In this document: one piece after another, positions 19,175-28,617 of the stretch
Position numbering within the stretch: the first letter of the stretch is position 1
Layout of the letters: each line of letters opens with the position of its first letter
NCBI GenBank assembly: GCA_024235175.1
Contig: JACKMX010000004.1
Location: 754,170 to 818,169, forward strand
DNA from: Chromatiaceae bacterium
Lineage (GTDB): Bacteria; Pseudomonadota; Gammaproteobacteria; Chromatiales; Chromatiaceae
Length of the DNA stretch: 64,000 nucleotides
Reading direction: 5' to 3'
Program-made: the position numbers and the translations under genes
Notes under the pieces: generated by a model
What the model saw: the letters and a program-made list of their open reading frames with translations, nothing else
Databases searched by the model: none
What the model was told of the DNA's origin: nothing

Positions 19175-19236
19175 CCTGCAACGCCTGCCCAAAACAGATG
19201 CCTGTCCGCATTATTGGAACCTATCTCATAATCCCG

Positions 19237-19296
19237 CGCAGCCGCCTGATCTTTGAACTAATCAGCTCTTCCGATTAACGAAACTCTTGAGCCGCT
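19237..19296. repeat. xseA/der 3'-3' junction, copy B
   Basis: Sixty bases that match copy C at all but two positions. The plus strand reads RSRLIFELISSSD then stop, an xseA tail. The minus strand reads [10 protein letters not shown] then stop, a der tail. Neither gene continues beyond the repeat. It separates the ovothiol/vapBC segment from the secreted-protein segment. Confidence 0.8.
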
Positions 19297-19662
19297 ATCT
19301 TCCCTGACGCTGCGTCTGTGTATTTACGGCTTAGCAACAGAATTGCCCCGGACTCGAACGCCGTCTTGATAGTTGTTTTCTGCATTCCGTTCCGGCAGCA
19401 CCACTCAAACAGGGTGTATAGCGAAGCAGATACGCCGATGTACACCGTCTCTTATCCTGGCCAGATAGGCCGAGGGGTAAATCTGCCCTAGAATCTGACA
19501 GGTTTTTTTACAGACAGTGATTACTCCCTGCACCGGGATTTACTCATCTTATTGTTTATCAGACTAATTTCAGAATAGGATCGATTATTGCCTTTGAATA
19601 CATTCAGCTTGCTTTTTTATAAACCTAATAACCACAAGAAGCACCACGGAGGGGATGGTCGC
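19297..19662. other. Gene-free leader in front of the beta-helix protein gene
   Basis: About 370 bases without a convincing coding frame. Its end holds an AT-rich stretch and the strong ribosome site GGAGGGG at 19648-19654 for the next gene. The promoter must lie here, but I could not pick a clear -35/-10 pair. Confidence 0.5.
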
Positions 19663-22614
19663 ATGAGAATAGTGCACGCAATCGCCCGTGCCGCAAGTCG
19701 CCGGTATGGCGCTCGGTTGTCCGCGCCGGTGACGCTATTGGCCGTGCTGCTGCTGACCCTCTCTCTGCCGGCCCCGGCGGCGCCGGTTGTGGGTGCCACC
19801 AAGAGCGATGCGCTGCAGGTGGACAACGACTCCGACACCAATGCCGACCCCGGCGACACCCTGCGCTATACCATTCAGATCCAGAACAGCGGCACCACCA
19901 ATGCCAACAATGTCGGGCTCAGCGACACCATAGACGCCAACACCACGCTGAGCGGCGTGCCGCATGTCTCGCCGCTGGCCTTCAAAGACAGCTACAGCTC
20001 GCTCGGCAACGTCGGCATCACAGTCCCCGCGGCCAGCGGCGTGCTGCTGAACGACGCCGACCCCGATAACAACGTCTCGTTGAGCGTTATCCCGGCTGCC
20101 GGGGCCACAACCCAGGGCGGGGCCTATTCCATTGCGGCTGACGGCAGCTTCTCCTATCAGCCTCCGGTTGGCTTCGAGGGCAACGACACCTTCACCTACA
20201 CGATCAGCGACGGCGACCCTCTGACACCGAATGATTCCGACACGGTCACCATCGCCGTGAGCGACGTCATCTGGTTTGTCGACAACAGCGCCAGCTGCGG
20301 CACCTGCGACGGCCGCCTGGGCACACCCTTCAACGGCCTGACCGGCGCCAACGGCTTCAGCTCGGCCGCCGATGACGCCGGCGATGCAATTTTTTTATAT
20401 GAGACCGGCAGCGGCAACTACAGCGGCGGTATCGTGCTGAAGGACAACCAGCTCCTGATCGGCCAGGGGGCCACGCCGTCGATCGCGACCATCGCCGGCC
20501 TGACGCTGCCGCCGTTCAGCAACCCGCTGCCCGCCACCGGCGGCGCCCGGCCCATGCTGGACAATGCCAATACAGCGATCAGGGTCGCGCAGAACAACAC
20601 GATTCGCGGCCTGAATATCGGCAACACCACGACCACGACCAGCTTCCAGGCGGGAATCGCCGGCGCCGGGATTGGCGCTCCCTTCGGCACGCTGACGGTC
20701 AATGATATGACAATCGTTGGCACAGGCACCGCGCTGTACCTGGAAGGCCATGGCAGCCTGGCGGTCACGCTGACCGGTCTGTCCGTATCGGCAAGCGGAG
20801 ATCACGGCGTCCGCTTCAACGGAATCGGCGGCACGATCGGTGGCAACTTCATGGTCACCGGCGCGACCTCGATTTTGAATACCTCGTCTGCGGGCATTTT
20901 TATCCAGAACACCAACGCTGCTACGTTCGATTTTGGCGACACCTCGGTGTCAAACGTCCCAACGACAGCGATTAGCCTGTTGGACAATCCCAGCGGCTCG
21001 TTCACCTTCGACTCCCTGAATATCGGGGTGCCGACGCCGACCAACGAAGGATTAATAGCGGTCAGCAGCGGCACGGTGACGGTAGGCGGCACAGTCAACA
21101 CGATTAACGTCGCAGGAGCCGGAGTTGGCTCCGCGATACTCATGTTCGACACCAGCATCGGCGGCGCCGGCATGAGCTTCCTGCGCATCGACGCGGCGAA
21201 CGCGAGCAACGGCATATTTCTGCAAAATACCGGCACGGCGCCCTTTACCGTCACCGGCACCGGCACCACCGACGGCAGCGGCGGCACGCTGCAGAACATC
21301 CTCAATCTAGGCGTTAGACTCGTCAACGCGCACAATGTTTCGCTCAGGAATATGAACCTGACCAACGCCACCACATCCCAGAATGTTGCCCCGAACACAG
21401 CGACGTGCACCAACCTGGCCAACGGCAACAACCTTGGCTGTAATGCCCCGGTGTATATGCAGGATGTCACCGGCATCGGCCTCGACAACCTGACCATCAA
21501 CGGCAGCGTGCAGCACGGCATCAACGGCAACAATGTCAACGGGCTGAGCATCAGCAATACCGATCTCACCAACATCGGCAATCAAAACAAAGAGAACGGC
21601 ATGCACTTCATCAACCTGCTGGGGACGGTGAGCTTCAACAATGTCAGCGTCGTCGGCTCCAATACCCGCAACGTGCTGATCGAGAACAATACCGGTACGA
21701 CCAACATGACGGTCGCCAACTCCACCTTCAACACCGCCGGCAGCGAAGTCGGGCTCGATTTCCTCGGCCTGGGCACGGCCAATATCACCTTCAGCGTCAC
21801 CGACAGCAGCTTCACCGACAACAACTCCGTGCAGCTGAAGGCGCTGGCCGAGGACAACGCCGTGATCAATGCGACCATCACCGGCAACGACTTCGACGGC
21901 AACCCCGCCGTGACCGGCAACTCCGGTATCGACCTGGTCGCAGTCGACGGCGGCACCCTGACCTTCGACGTGATAGGTACGGCGGGCAATCCGCAGACCT
22001 TCCAGCCTTTCCGCAGCACGGCGATCAATATCTTCGCCTCGGGTGGCGGTACGGCGAGAGGGCGCGTTAACGGGAACACGATACTCGGTTCCGCATTGGG
22101 CGCCGGCATCAAGGCAACGGCGTCGGTGACCGACGTCAACGGCTTCAATCCCAGCATCATAATCGGGATCGACGGCAACTCGATCAGCAACATCGGCGGT
22201 TTCGGACTGGCCGGCATCCATATCGATTCCCGCGACGGCAGCGGCGGCGTTACCGGCACCTCCAATGTCCAGGCAACCATCAATAGCAACAGCGTCGCCA
22301 TCAATGGGGCCGATTCGGTGATTCAGGCCTACGCGAACGGCGGCAACACGATGTGTTTGCAGGTTACCAACAATGCCGCTTCTGGTGCGGCCACCAGCTC
22401 GTTTGCGGGTTCCGGCAGCACCCATTACATCGGTAACCCGATATTTGGGACCGGCGGCGGTCCCGGCAACCTGACCTATGAGGGGTATATCAGCGGTAAT
22501 TTGGGCGGCACTTGGAACGCGAATGGAAACACCCCTGTGCTGGCGGCCGGTATTACTGGAGAGGCGTTTGTCGACGGCACGCAGCCGATCAACGGCACCT
22601 GCGTGACGCCGTGA
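19663..22614 (+). CDS. Large secreted parallel beta-helix protein
   Basis: The 983-residue protein starts at an ATG 8 bases after GGAGGGG. A Sec signal peptide (LSAPVTLLAVLLLTLSLPAP, ending APAAP) is followed by a DUF11-like domain (about residues 40-90, DSDTNADPGDTLRYTIQIQN). Next comes a cadherin/VCBS-type Ig domain (about 100-200, ADGSFSYQPPVGFEGNDTFT), a short Cys-containing linker (SASCGTCDGRLGTPFNGL), and then about 700 residues of Asn/Gly/Thr-rich repeats of a right-handed beta-helix. No membrane anchor or RTX signal is visible at the C-terminus, which ends in GTCVTP. It is probably exported or surface-bound; a role in adhesion or polysaccharide interaction is a guess. It pairs with the tandem-repeat protein gene 39 bases downstream. 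Confidence 0.8.
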   Translation: MRIVHAIARAASRRYGARLSAPVTLLAVLLLTLSLPAPAAPVVGATKSDALQVDNDSDTNADPGDTLRYTIQIQNSGTTNANNVGLSDTIDANTTLSGVPHVSPLAFKDSYSSLGNVGITVPAASGVLLNDADPDNNVSLSVIPAAGATTQGGAYSIAADGSFSYQPPVGFEGNDTFTYTISDGDPLTPNDSDTVTIAVSDVIWFVDNSASCGTCDGRLGTPFNGLTGANGFSSAADDAGDAIFLYETGSGNYSGGIVLKDNQLLIGQGATPSIATIAGLTLPPFSNPLPATGGARPMLDNANTAIRVAQNNTIRGLNIGNTTTTTSFQAGIAGAGIGAPFGTLTVNDMTIVGTGTALYLEGHGSLAVTLTGLSVSASGDHGVRFNGIGGTIGGNFMVTGATSILNTSSAGIFIQNTNAATFDFGDTSVSNVPTTAISLLDNPSGSFTFDSLNIGVPTPTNEGLIAVSSGTVTVGGTVNTINVAGAGVGSAILMFDTSIGGAGMSFLRIDAANASNGIFLQNTGTAPFTVTGTGTTDGSGGTLQNILNLGVRLVNAHNVSLRNMNLTNATTSQNVAPNTATCTNLANGNNLGCNAPVYMQDVTGIGLDNLTINGSVQHGINGNNVNGLSISNTDLTNIGNQNKENGMHFINLLGTVSFNNVSVVGSNTRNVLIENNTGTTNMTVANSTFNTAGSEVGLDFLGLGTANITFSVTDSSFTDNNSVQLKALAEDNAVINATITGNDFDGNPAVTGNSGIDLVAVDGGTLTFDVIGTAGNPQTFQPFRSTAINIFASGGGTARGRVNGNTILGSALGAGIKATASVTDVNGFNPSIIIGIDGNSISNIGGFGLAGIHIDSRDGSGGVTGTSNVQATINSNSVAINGADSVIQAYANGGNTMCLQVTNNAASGAATSSFAGSGSTHYIGNPIFGTGGGPGNLTYEGYISGNLGGTWNANGNTPVLAAGITGEAFVDGTQPINGTCVTP

Positions 22615-22653
22615 TTCTGATCCGGGTGAGTCACGTTTGATGAGAATAGCGAC

Positions 22654-24975
22654 ATGACAACACGAACAACAGACCGAATATCATTTCGCTGGCCGGTGCT
22701 GATCACCGCGCTGGCGCTCGGTCTGTTTGCGCGCGCAGGCTGGACATCGGGCGAGACCATCACCCAGTCCATCGGCACAATGGAGCCGGGGCAGAGCGTC
22801 ACCATCGTTTTCGATGCAACGATCGACAACCCCCAGACCCCGATCAACAACAGTCAGGTCTGCAACCAGGGCCTGGTTTCCAGTGCCAATCACGCCGACG
22901 TGCAAACCGACGACCCCGCCCTGGGCGGAGCGGCGGATTCGACCTGTACCGCGGTGGACGCCCCGGCCGGCGGCACGATCGTCATCGTCAAGGATACGGT
23001 TCCGGATGCGGCGCAGGACTTCGCCTTCACCACCACCGGCGGTCTGACCCCGGCGGGCTTCAGTCTGGACGACGATGCCGATGCCACGCTCTCCAACACC
23101 CAGACCTATAACAACCTGGTGGCCGGCAGCTACACCGTCACCGAGACAGCCGTGGCCGGCTACACCACGACGTTAAGCTGCGTGGATCCGGACAGCGGCA
23201 CCACCACGGCGGGCGCCACCGCGACCATCGATCTCGACGACGGCGAGACGGTCACCTGTACCTTCACAAACACAGCCCAGCCGGGCACGATCGTGATCGT
23301 CAACGACACGCTTCCGGATGCCGCGCAGGATTTCGCCTATACCACTACCGGCGGGCTGGCTCCGGCAACCTTCAGTCTCGATGACGATGCCGATGCCGAT
23401 GCCACCCTGTCCAACACCCAGACCTACAACAACCTGGCTGCCGGAAGCTACAGCGTCACCCAGACGGCCGTGGCCGGCTATGCAACTACATTGAGCTGCG
23501 TGGATCCCTCGGGAGGCACCACGACCGCGAGTCCGACCGCGACCATCGACCTGGCCCCGGGAGAAACGGTCACCTGTACCTTCACCAACAGCAAACTCGG
23601 TACCATCGTGATCGTCAAGGATACGGTTCCCGATGCGGCGCTGGACTTTGCCTTCACCACCACCGGCGGTCTGGCCCCGGCGGGCTTCAGCCTGGACGAC
23701 GACACCGACGCCACCCTGTCCAACACCCGGACCTACACAAGTGTCGTACCCGGTACGTACACGGTCACCGAGAGCACGGTGGCTGGCTATGCCACCACGC
23801 TGAGCTGCGTCGATCCCGACAGCGGCACCACCACGGCGAGCGCTACCGCGACCATCGACCTCGACCCCGGCGAGACGGTCACCTGTACCTTCACCAGCAC
23901 CGCTCAACCAGGTACACCAGGCACCATCGTGATCGTCAAGGATACGCTTCCCGATGGCGCGCAGGACTTCGCCTTCACCACCACCGGCGGCCTGGCCCCG
24001 GCGGGCTTCAACCTGGACGATGACGGAGACCCCACTCTGCCCAACACCCAGACCTACACCAATGTCGCACCCGGTGCTTATACGATCACAGAAACCGCAG
24101 CGGCCGGGTACACCACCGGCCTGAGCTGCGTAGATCCCGACGGCGGCACCACCACAGCGGGTGCGACCGCGACCATCGACCTCGACGACGGCGAGACGGT
24201 TACCTGTACCTTCACCAACACGGCCCAACCGGGCAGCATCGTGATCGTCAATGATACGGTCCCCGATGGCGCGCAGGACTTCAGCTTCTCCACCACGGGT
24301 GGATTGAGCCCTGCAACCTTCCAATTGGATGACGATGCCGACGGTACCCTGCTCAACACCCAAACCTTCAGCAATGTTGCAACGGGCTTCTATACGGTCA
24401 CCGAAACGGCGGTGGCCGGTTACATTACCACGCTGAGTTGCGTGGATACTTCCGGTGGCACCATTACCGCGAGTGCCACCGCCTCGATCAATCTCGCCCC
24501 CGGCGAAACGGTCACCTGTACCTTCACCAACACCGCACAACCAGGTACACCGGGCACCATCGTCATTATCAAGGACACAGACCCCGACGCAGCGCAGGAC
24601 TTTGCCTTCAGCACCACCGGCGGCCTGGCCCCGGCGGCCTTCGACCTGGACGACGATGCCGACGGCACTCTACCGAACACCCAAACCTACACCAATGTCG
24701 CAACCGGCGCTTACACCGTCACCGAAACGGCGGTGGCGGGTTACACCACCACGGTAAGCTGTATGGATCCTTCCGGTGGCACTACGACCACAAGCTCCAC
24801 TGCCTCCATCAACATTGCTCTCGGTGAAACGGTCACCTGCACCTTTAGCAGCACTTCTCCAATCTTACTGAATCAGGTCAGCGTCCCTTATATACTGCCA
24901 TTGGCTGCGTTTGGTTTTGCACTACTCATTCTGATCGGGCCGCGCCCCTCGAAACACAAAGTCAGTGATGGGTAG
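22654..24975 (+). CDS. Surface protein with six tandem prealbumin-like repeats
   Basis: 773 residues. A signal-anchor-like N-terminus (WPVLITALALGLFARAG) and a short DUF11-like piece (about 32-105) lead into six repeats of about 100 residues. Each begins GTIVIVKDTxPDAAQDFAF and ends ETVTCTFTNT, as in prealbumin-fold (SpaA-like) repeats. Each repeat has one Cys in the TLSCVDP segment and one in TCTFTN, so an internal disulfide is possible. The C-terminus is a hydrophobic stretch (ILPLAAFGFALLILIG) followed by a basic tail (PRPSKHKVSDG), like a cell-surface sorting or tail-anchor signal, but without LPXTG or a PEP-CTERM motif. It follows the beta-helix gene by 39 bases and is probably co-transcribed. 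Confidence 0.8.
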   Translation: MTTRTTDRISFRWPVLITALALGLFARAGWTSGETITQSIGTMEPGQSVTIVFDATIDNPQTPINNSQVCNQGLVSSANHADVQTDDPALGGAADSTCTAVDAPAGGTIVIVKDTVPDAAQDFAFTTTGGLTPAGFSLDDDADATLSNTQTYNNLVAGSYTVTETAVAGYTTTLSCVDPDSGTTTAGATATIDLDDGETVTCTFTNTAQPGTIVIVNDTLPDAAQDFAYTTTGGLAPATFSLDDDADADATLSNTQTYNNLAAGSYSVTQTAVAGYATTLSCVDPSGGTTTASPTATIDLAPGETVTCTFTNSKLGTIVIVKDTVPDAALDFAFTTTGGLAPAGFSLDDDTDATLSNTRTYTSVVPGTYTVTESTVAGYATTLSCVDPDSGTTTASATATIDLDPGETVTCTFTSTAQPGTPGTIVIVKDTLPDGAQDFAFTTTGGLAPAGFNLDDDGDPTLPNTQTYTNVAPGAYTITETAAAGYTTGLSCVDPDGGTTTAGATATIDLDDGETVTCTFTNTAQPGSIVIVNDTVPDGAQDFSFSTTGGLSPATFQLDDDADGTLLNTQTFSNVATGFYTVTETAVAGYITTLSCVDTSGGTITASATASINLAPGETVTCTFTNTAQPGTPGTIVIIKDTDPDAAQDFAFSTTGGLAPAAFDLDDDADGTLPNTQTYTNVATGAYTVTETAVAGYTTTVSCMDPSGGTTTTSSTASINIALGETVTCTFSSTSPILLNQVSVPYILPLAAFGFALLILIGPRPSKHKVSDG
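22972..24855 (+). repeat. Six tandem coding repeats of about 0.3 kb
   Basis: Six direct repeats inside the surface-protein gene, each opening with a GGCACGATCGTGATCGTCAA-like string (at about 22972, 23284, 23599, 23920, 24235 and 24553). DNA similarity is high, so copy number could change by recombination or be collapsed in assemblies. Confidence 0.85.
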
Positions 24976-25196
24976 CTTTCCAGGGGTAGGGTCAGGTCTT
25001 TACTTTTGACTTTCATGGTGAACTTATCCTGCTGTCGAGATTCCCTGCACTCCGTTGATGATGCCGCGATACCAGTTCCGGAGAATCTAACTGCAGATGT
25101 GAGAAACGGGCGCTCAGGAATAAACATCTTTGCTATGTATGACGACGATCCGTTCGGTAAGTATCCGTTTTCGGTATAGGTCGTTTGGGTGAGTGC

Positions 25197-25295
25197 GTTG
25201 AAACGCAGCTGTCACGCAGCCGCCTGATCTGTGAACTAATCAGCTCTTCCGATTAACGAAACTTTTGAGCCGCTGGCGCTTGCGCAGCTGGCGCT
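25197..25295. repeat. xseA/der 3'-3' junction, copy C
   Basis: The minus strand is the intact end of der. The plus strand, although no xseA gene precedes it, still reads [19 protein letters not shown] and stop, alignable without gaps to the real xseA tail VETLLSHGRLICEVISVSD at 13716-13775. The xseA stop lies inside der and the two frames overlap by 17 bases. Confidence 0.85.
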
Positions 25296-26634
25296 CGGTG
25301 AGCAGATTCTTGCGCCCATGGAAGGGGTTGTCACCGGACTTGAACTCCATCCGGATAGGTGTTCCGTGCAGGCTGAACGCCTCGCGGAAGCGATTGATCA
25401 GATAGCGTCGATAGGTCGCAGGCACGGCTTCGGCCTGGTTGCCGTGAATCACCACGATGGGGGGATTCCGTCCGCCCTGGTGAGCATAGCGCAACTTGAT
25501 TCTGCGGCCATGCACTTTGGGCGGCTGATGCTCCTGTACCGCCTGTTCCAGCACCCGTGTCAATTCCGGTGTAGGCAGTTTACGTTGTGCGTTGGCATAG
25601 GCGCTATCGATCACTGTGTAGAGATTGCCCACACCGGAACCATGCCGGGCGGAGATGAAGCGATGCTCGGCAAAGTCAAGGAAGGATAGCTTTCGCGACA
25701 ACTCCGCTTTGACCCGCTCACGCTGATGACTCTCCAGACCATCCCATTTGTTCACGACCACCACCAACGCACGGCCGCTCTCCAATATGTGACCTGCGAG
25801 AGTGGCATCCTGCTCGCTAACACCCTGCTGCGCATCCAGCACCAGCAGCACGACATTGCACTGTTCTATAGACTGGAGGGTTTTGATGACGCTGATCTTC
25901 TCGATCACCTCGTCGACTCTGGCCCGACGCCTGACGCCTGCCGTATCGATCAGCGTGTAGGCTTTTCCATCATGCTGAAAAGGGACGAAAATACTGTCTC
26001 GGGTGGTACCGGGCTGGTCGAAGGTCACCACGCGTTCCTGGCCAAGCAACCGATTGACCAATGTGGACTTACCCACGTTGGGGCGGCCCACCACCGCAAT
26101 CAGGGTTCCCCGCTCCTGCCCGCCGTCGCCCACATTGTCCGACTCAGGCAGACGCGCCAGCACGTCGCCGATCAACCCAGTGATCCCCCGGCCGTGGGCA
26201 GCCGACACAGGCTGGGGTTCGCCAAGCCCAAGCATGTGGAACTCCGCTTTAACGATCTCCGGATCGAGATTCTCGCATTTGTTGACGGCCAAGGTTATCG
26301 CTTTTCCGGTGCGTCGCAGCTGCTGCGCGATCTGTTGGTCGCCAGCCACGCTGCCGCTTTTTGCATCGACCAGAAAAAGTATATGATCGGCTTCGTCGAT
26401 GGCAGCACGGACCTGGCGCTCCATCAGCAGTTCAACACCTTCGCCGGCATTGCCGATACCGCCTGTGTCGACCACCAGATAGGGTTTAGGCCCTAATTTT
26501 CCGATTCCGTACTGGCGGTCACGGGTCAGCCCGGGCTGATCGGCCACCAGCGCATCCCGGCTGCGTGTGAGACGATTGAACAGCGTCGATTTGCCCACAT
26601 TCGGACGTCCGACAAGTACAATAACGGGAAGCAT
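25240..26634 (-). CDS. der: Ribosome-associated double GTPase Der (EngA)
   Basis: A 464-residue protein with two consecutive Era-like GTPase domains. The first has [14 protein letters not shown] near residues 8-21, DTGG near 56 and NKCE near 118. The second has [14 protein letters not shown] near 186-199, DTAG near 234 and NKWD near 299. A KH-like C-terminal domain follows ([20 protein letters not shown]), ending in a basic tail ([14 protein letters not shown]). Der acts in 50S ribosome assembly and is essential in E. coli. It heads the bamB-yfgM-hisS neighbourhood, transcribed last. Its 3' end overlaps an xseA relic, showing that xseA and der were once adjacent. Confidence 0.97.
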   Translation of the reverse strand: MLPVIVLVGRPNVGKSTLFNRLTRSRDALVADQPGLTRDRQYGIGKLGPKPYLVVDTGGIGNAGEGVELLMERQVRAAIDEADHILFLVDAKSGSVAGDQQIAQQLRRTGKAITLAVNKCENLDPEIVKAEFHMLGLGEPQPVSAAHGRGITGLIGDVLARLPESDNVGDGGQERGTLIAVVGRPNVGKSTLVNRLLGQERVVTFDQPGTTRDSIFVPFQHDGKAYTLIDTAGVRRRARVDEVIEKISVIKTLQSIEQCNVVLLVLDAQQGVSEQDATLAGHILESGRALVVVVNKWDGLESHQRERVKAELSRKLSFLDFAEHRFISARHGSGVGNLYTVIDSAYANAQRKLPTPELTRVLEQAVQEHQPPKVHGRRIKLRYAHQGGRNPPIVVIHGNQAEAVPATYRRYLINRFREAFSLHGTPIRMEFKSGDNPFHGRKNLLTERQLRKRQRLKSFVNRKS

Positions 26635-26665
26635 TCAATGTTCTCTGAATCTGCACCAATGGCCG

Positions 26666-27838
26666 CTAACGGAGATTATCCGGCAGTGTCATGGCGACAA
26701 CGGTTCCACTGTCGCTGTAGACATACAGGCGATCGTTGTCCACCACCGGCGCGCTGCTGATGGGATCGTCGCCGATCCGTATCCGTCCCACCAGGCGACC
26801 GTCTCTGCTCGAAAGCCAGTGCAGGTACCCCTCAAAATCTCCGACGACCACATATTCCCCCAGCACCACCGGCGGTGAGAGCCAGCGGTTGAGAAGATCG
26901 CTGTTTTTCCAGATGGCCGTACCGCTGCTGGGCTGGATCGCCCACACCTGGCCCTGCGCGTCAGCCACATAAAGGTTATTCCAGTCGGCACCCGGCCCAA
27001 CAAACGAAGAGAGTTTTTTACGCCAGTAAACCTGGCCGTTTTCCCTGGAAACAGCAGCCATGTCACCCTGAAAAGAGGTGACAAAAATGGCATTACCCAC
27101 CACCAGCGGGTCTCCATCTATATCCACCATCCGCTCCAACTCGGAACGACCGCTGGGTATGCCCAGAATGGTCTCCCAGCGCACAACTCCACTGGCCAGA
27201 TCCAATCCAACCAGCTTGCCGCTGGAGAATCCGCAGATGACCATATCTCCGGAGATTACAGGCGAGCTGCTGCCGTGTAGCGTAAGCACCGGCACCGATC
27301 GGTCGTAGATCCAGATCTGTTTACCATCCAGTGCATCAAAGCCAAACAGCTTCCCATCCACAGTATGGACGACGACTACACCAGCGCCTATTTTGGGCAC
27401 CGAAAGTATTTCACTGCTGACTCTTGCACGCCAACGCTCTTCGCCGTTTGCCGAATCCAGCGCAACAACTTCAGCATCACCGGTGCCAATCAGCACCAGG
27501 CCCTCACCCACCCCGGGCCCTCCGGTAATTTCCAGCTCAGTATCGACTTCCCACACTTTGCTGCCTGTCCCGGTGTCTATTGCCGCGACTTCACCGCCGC
27601 GGGCGACCAGATAGAGGTGCGCCAGATCGATCGCCGCCACCAGATTGATGCGCGTCTCGTCGGTTCCGCCGCCGACTGAACTGCTCCAAAGCTGCCTGAT
27701 ACTGATCTGGTTCTTCAGCTCGACCAGCTCCGCCGGCGGATCATTGGGTTCATCCGATGCCATCCAGTTCAGGGGATTAAGCGATCCACAGCCCCCCAAC
27801 AGGAGAGTTAGCAGCAGAAGCAACAGATAACGTGCCAT
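26666..27838 (-). CDS. bamB: Outer membrane assembly lipoprotein BamB
   Basis: 390 residues. The signal peptide ends in the lipobox LLGGC, so the mature protein starts at Cys17 or so, acylated and placed in the outer membrane facing the periplasm. The rest is an eight-bladed PQQ/WD-type propeller with recurring blades such as GGEVAAIDTGTGSKVWEV, DGKLFGFDALDGKQIWIY and RENGQVYWRKKL. BamB supports outer-membrane protein folding with BamA. It lies 31 bases upstream of der and 12 bases downstream of yfgM, consistent with one operon. Confidence 0.95.
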   Translation of the reverse strand: MARYLLLLLLTLLLGGCGSLNPLNWMASDEPNDPPAELVELKNQISIRQLWSSSVGGGTDETRINLVAAIDLAHLYLVARGGEVAAIDTGTGSKVWEVDTELEITGGPGVGEGLVLIGTGDAEVVALDSANGEERWRARVSSEILSVPKIGAGVVVVHTVDGKLFGFDALDGKQIWIYDRSVPVLTLHGSSSPVISGDMVICGFSSGKLVGLDLASGVVRWETILGIPSGRSELERMVDIDGDPLVVGNAIFVTSFQGDMAAVSRENGQVYWRKKLSSFVGPGADWNNLYVADAQGQVWAIQPSSGTAIWKNSDLLNRWLSPPVVLGEYVVVGDFEGYLHWLSSRDGRLVGRIRIGDDPISSAPVVDNDRLYVYSDSGTVVAMTLPDNLR

Positions 27839-27850
27839 TTTACGATCCCC

Positions 27851-28486
27851 TCAGCCGTTGACCGCCGGAGCCAGATCGTCCAGTTTCATCTGTACCTGGG
27901 CCGAGTTGCTGACCTTATTGTCCAGTGCTTCCTGATAGGCAGCACGGGCAGCAGCTTTATCGCCCCTTGCGCGTGCAATGTCTCCCTTCAGTTCTGCGAA
28001 TTCACCCCGGAAACTATCGTTGGCAGCGGAGGCCAGAACCTTATCCGCCTCATCCAATTTTCCGGCACTGAGCATGATACGCGCCATCCGGGCTCTGACG
28101 ATCTGCTTCAGTGATGTTTCACTGCTGTTTTCGAGCGACCATTTCAGCTGAGCGATAGCGCTTTCGCTCTCACCAGCCTGTTGCATAAGCTTGGCCAGGT
28201 TCAAAGCAGCAAAAACCGCATAGGGCGTTCCCTGAAATTTTTCGATGATGCGTTTTGCCTGATCTCTGGCCGAATCGCCTTTGCCGGCTGCAACCAGCTG
28301 GTTCAACTCCACCAGCTGCACCGATGCCTGCTGCGCGATACCGGTCTGATAGTCGACCCAGTACCTCCAGCCAAATACCGCGCCCAGGCCGAGAATCACA
28401 CCGGCTATCACGGAACGGCCGTTCTCCTTCCACCACTTTTTCAGGGCTTCAACCTGTTCTTCTTCCGAAAGGGTTGCATTTACCAT
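27851..28486 (-). CDS. yfgM: YfgM/TPR-like membrane-anchored chaperone
   Basis: 211 residues from the ATG at 28486 (MVNATLSEEEQVEALKKWW). A single N-terminal membrane helix (SVIAGVILGLGAVFGWRYWV, about residues 23-42) is followed by a periplasmic TPR-type domain with LAKLMQQAGESESAIAQLKW and ARGDKAAARAAYQEAL. In E. coli YfgM associates with SecYEG and PpiD and helps periplasmic folding. The longer frame to 28537 lacks the conserved start. It sits between hisS and bamB, as in other gammaproteobacteria. Confidence 0.93.
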   Translation of the reverse strand: MVNATLSEEEQVEALKKWWKENGRSVIAGVILGLGAVFGWRYWVDYQTGIAQQASVQLVELNQLVAAGKGDSARDQAKRIIEKFQGTPYAVFAALNLAKLMQQAGESESAIAQLKWSLENSSETSLKQIVRARMARIMLSAGKLDEADKVLASAANDSFRGEFAELKGDIARARGDKAAARAAYQEALDNKVSNSAQVQMKLDDLAPAVNG

Positions 28487-28617
28487 TAGTTTCCTCGCCG
28501 CTCCGCCCGATCGGGAGCACTGTTTAAAGCCGTTCAATCCGCTGTCGCCAACAGCGCAACCGCAAAGTGGTTTATTTTCTCATCAACTAAGCCGCCAACG
28601 CCACTGCTGCCTGCCGG

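Noticed and set aside
21307..22425. 372-codon open frame antisense to the beta-helix gene
   Set aside because: Its repetitive Gly/Val/Asp composition is the mirror of the repeats on the plus strand; no start site or domain supports it.
23173..24540. 455-codon open frame antisense to the tandem-repeat gene
   Set aside because: The frame is kept open by the periodic codon use of the plus-strand repeats. The plus-strand protein has a signal sequence and a coherent fold.
22972..24855. Regular repeats resembling a CRISPR-like array
   Set aside because: The unit is about 300 bases, lies in one long reading frame and encodes a protein domain; there are no short spacers and no cas genes.
24976..25196. 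Possible REP or transposase remnant (GGGTCAGGTCTTTACTTTTG near 24989)
   Set aside because: The string resembles REP-type repeats linked to small transposases, but only one copy was seen here, with no gene and no clear borders.
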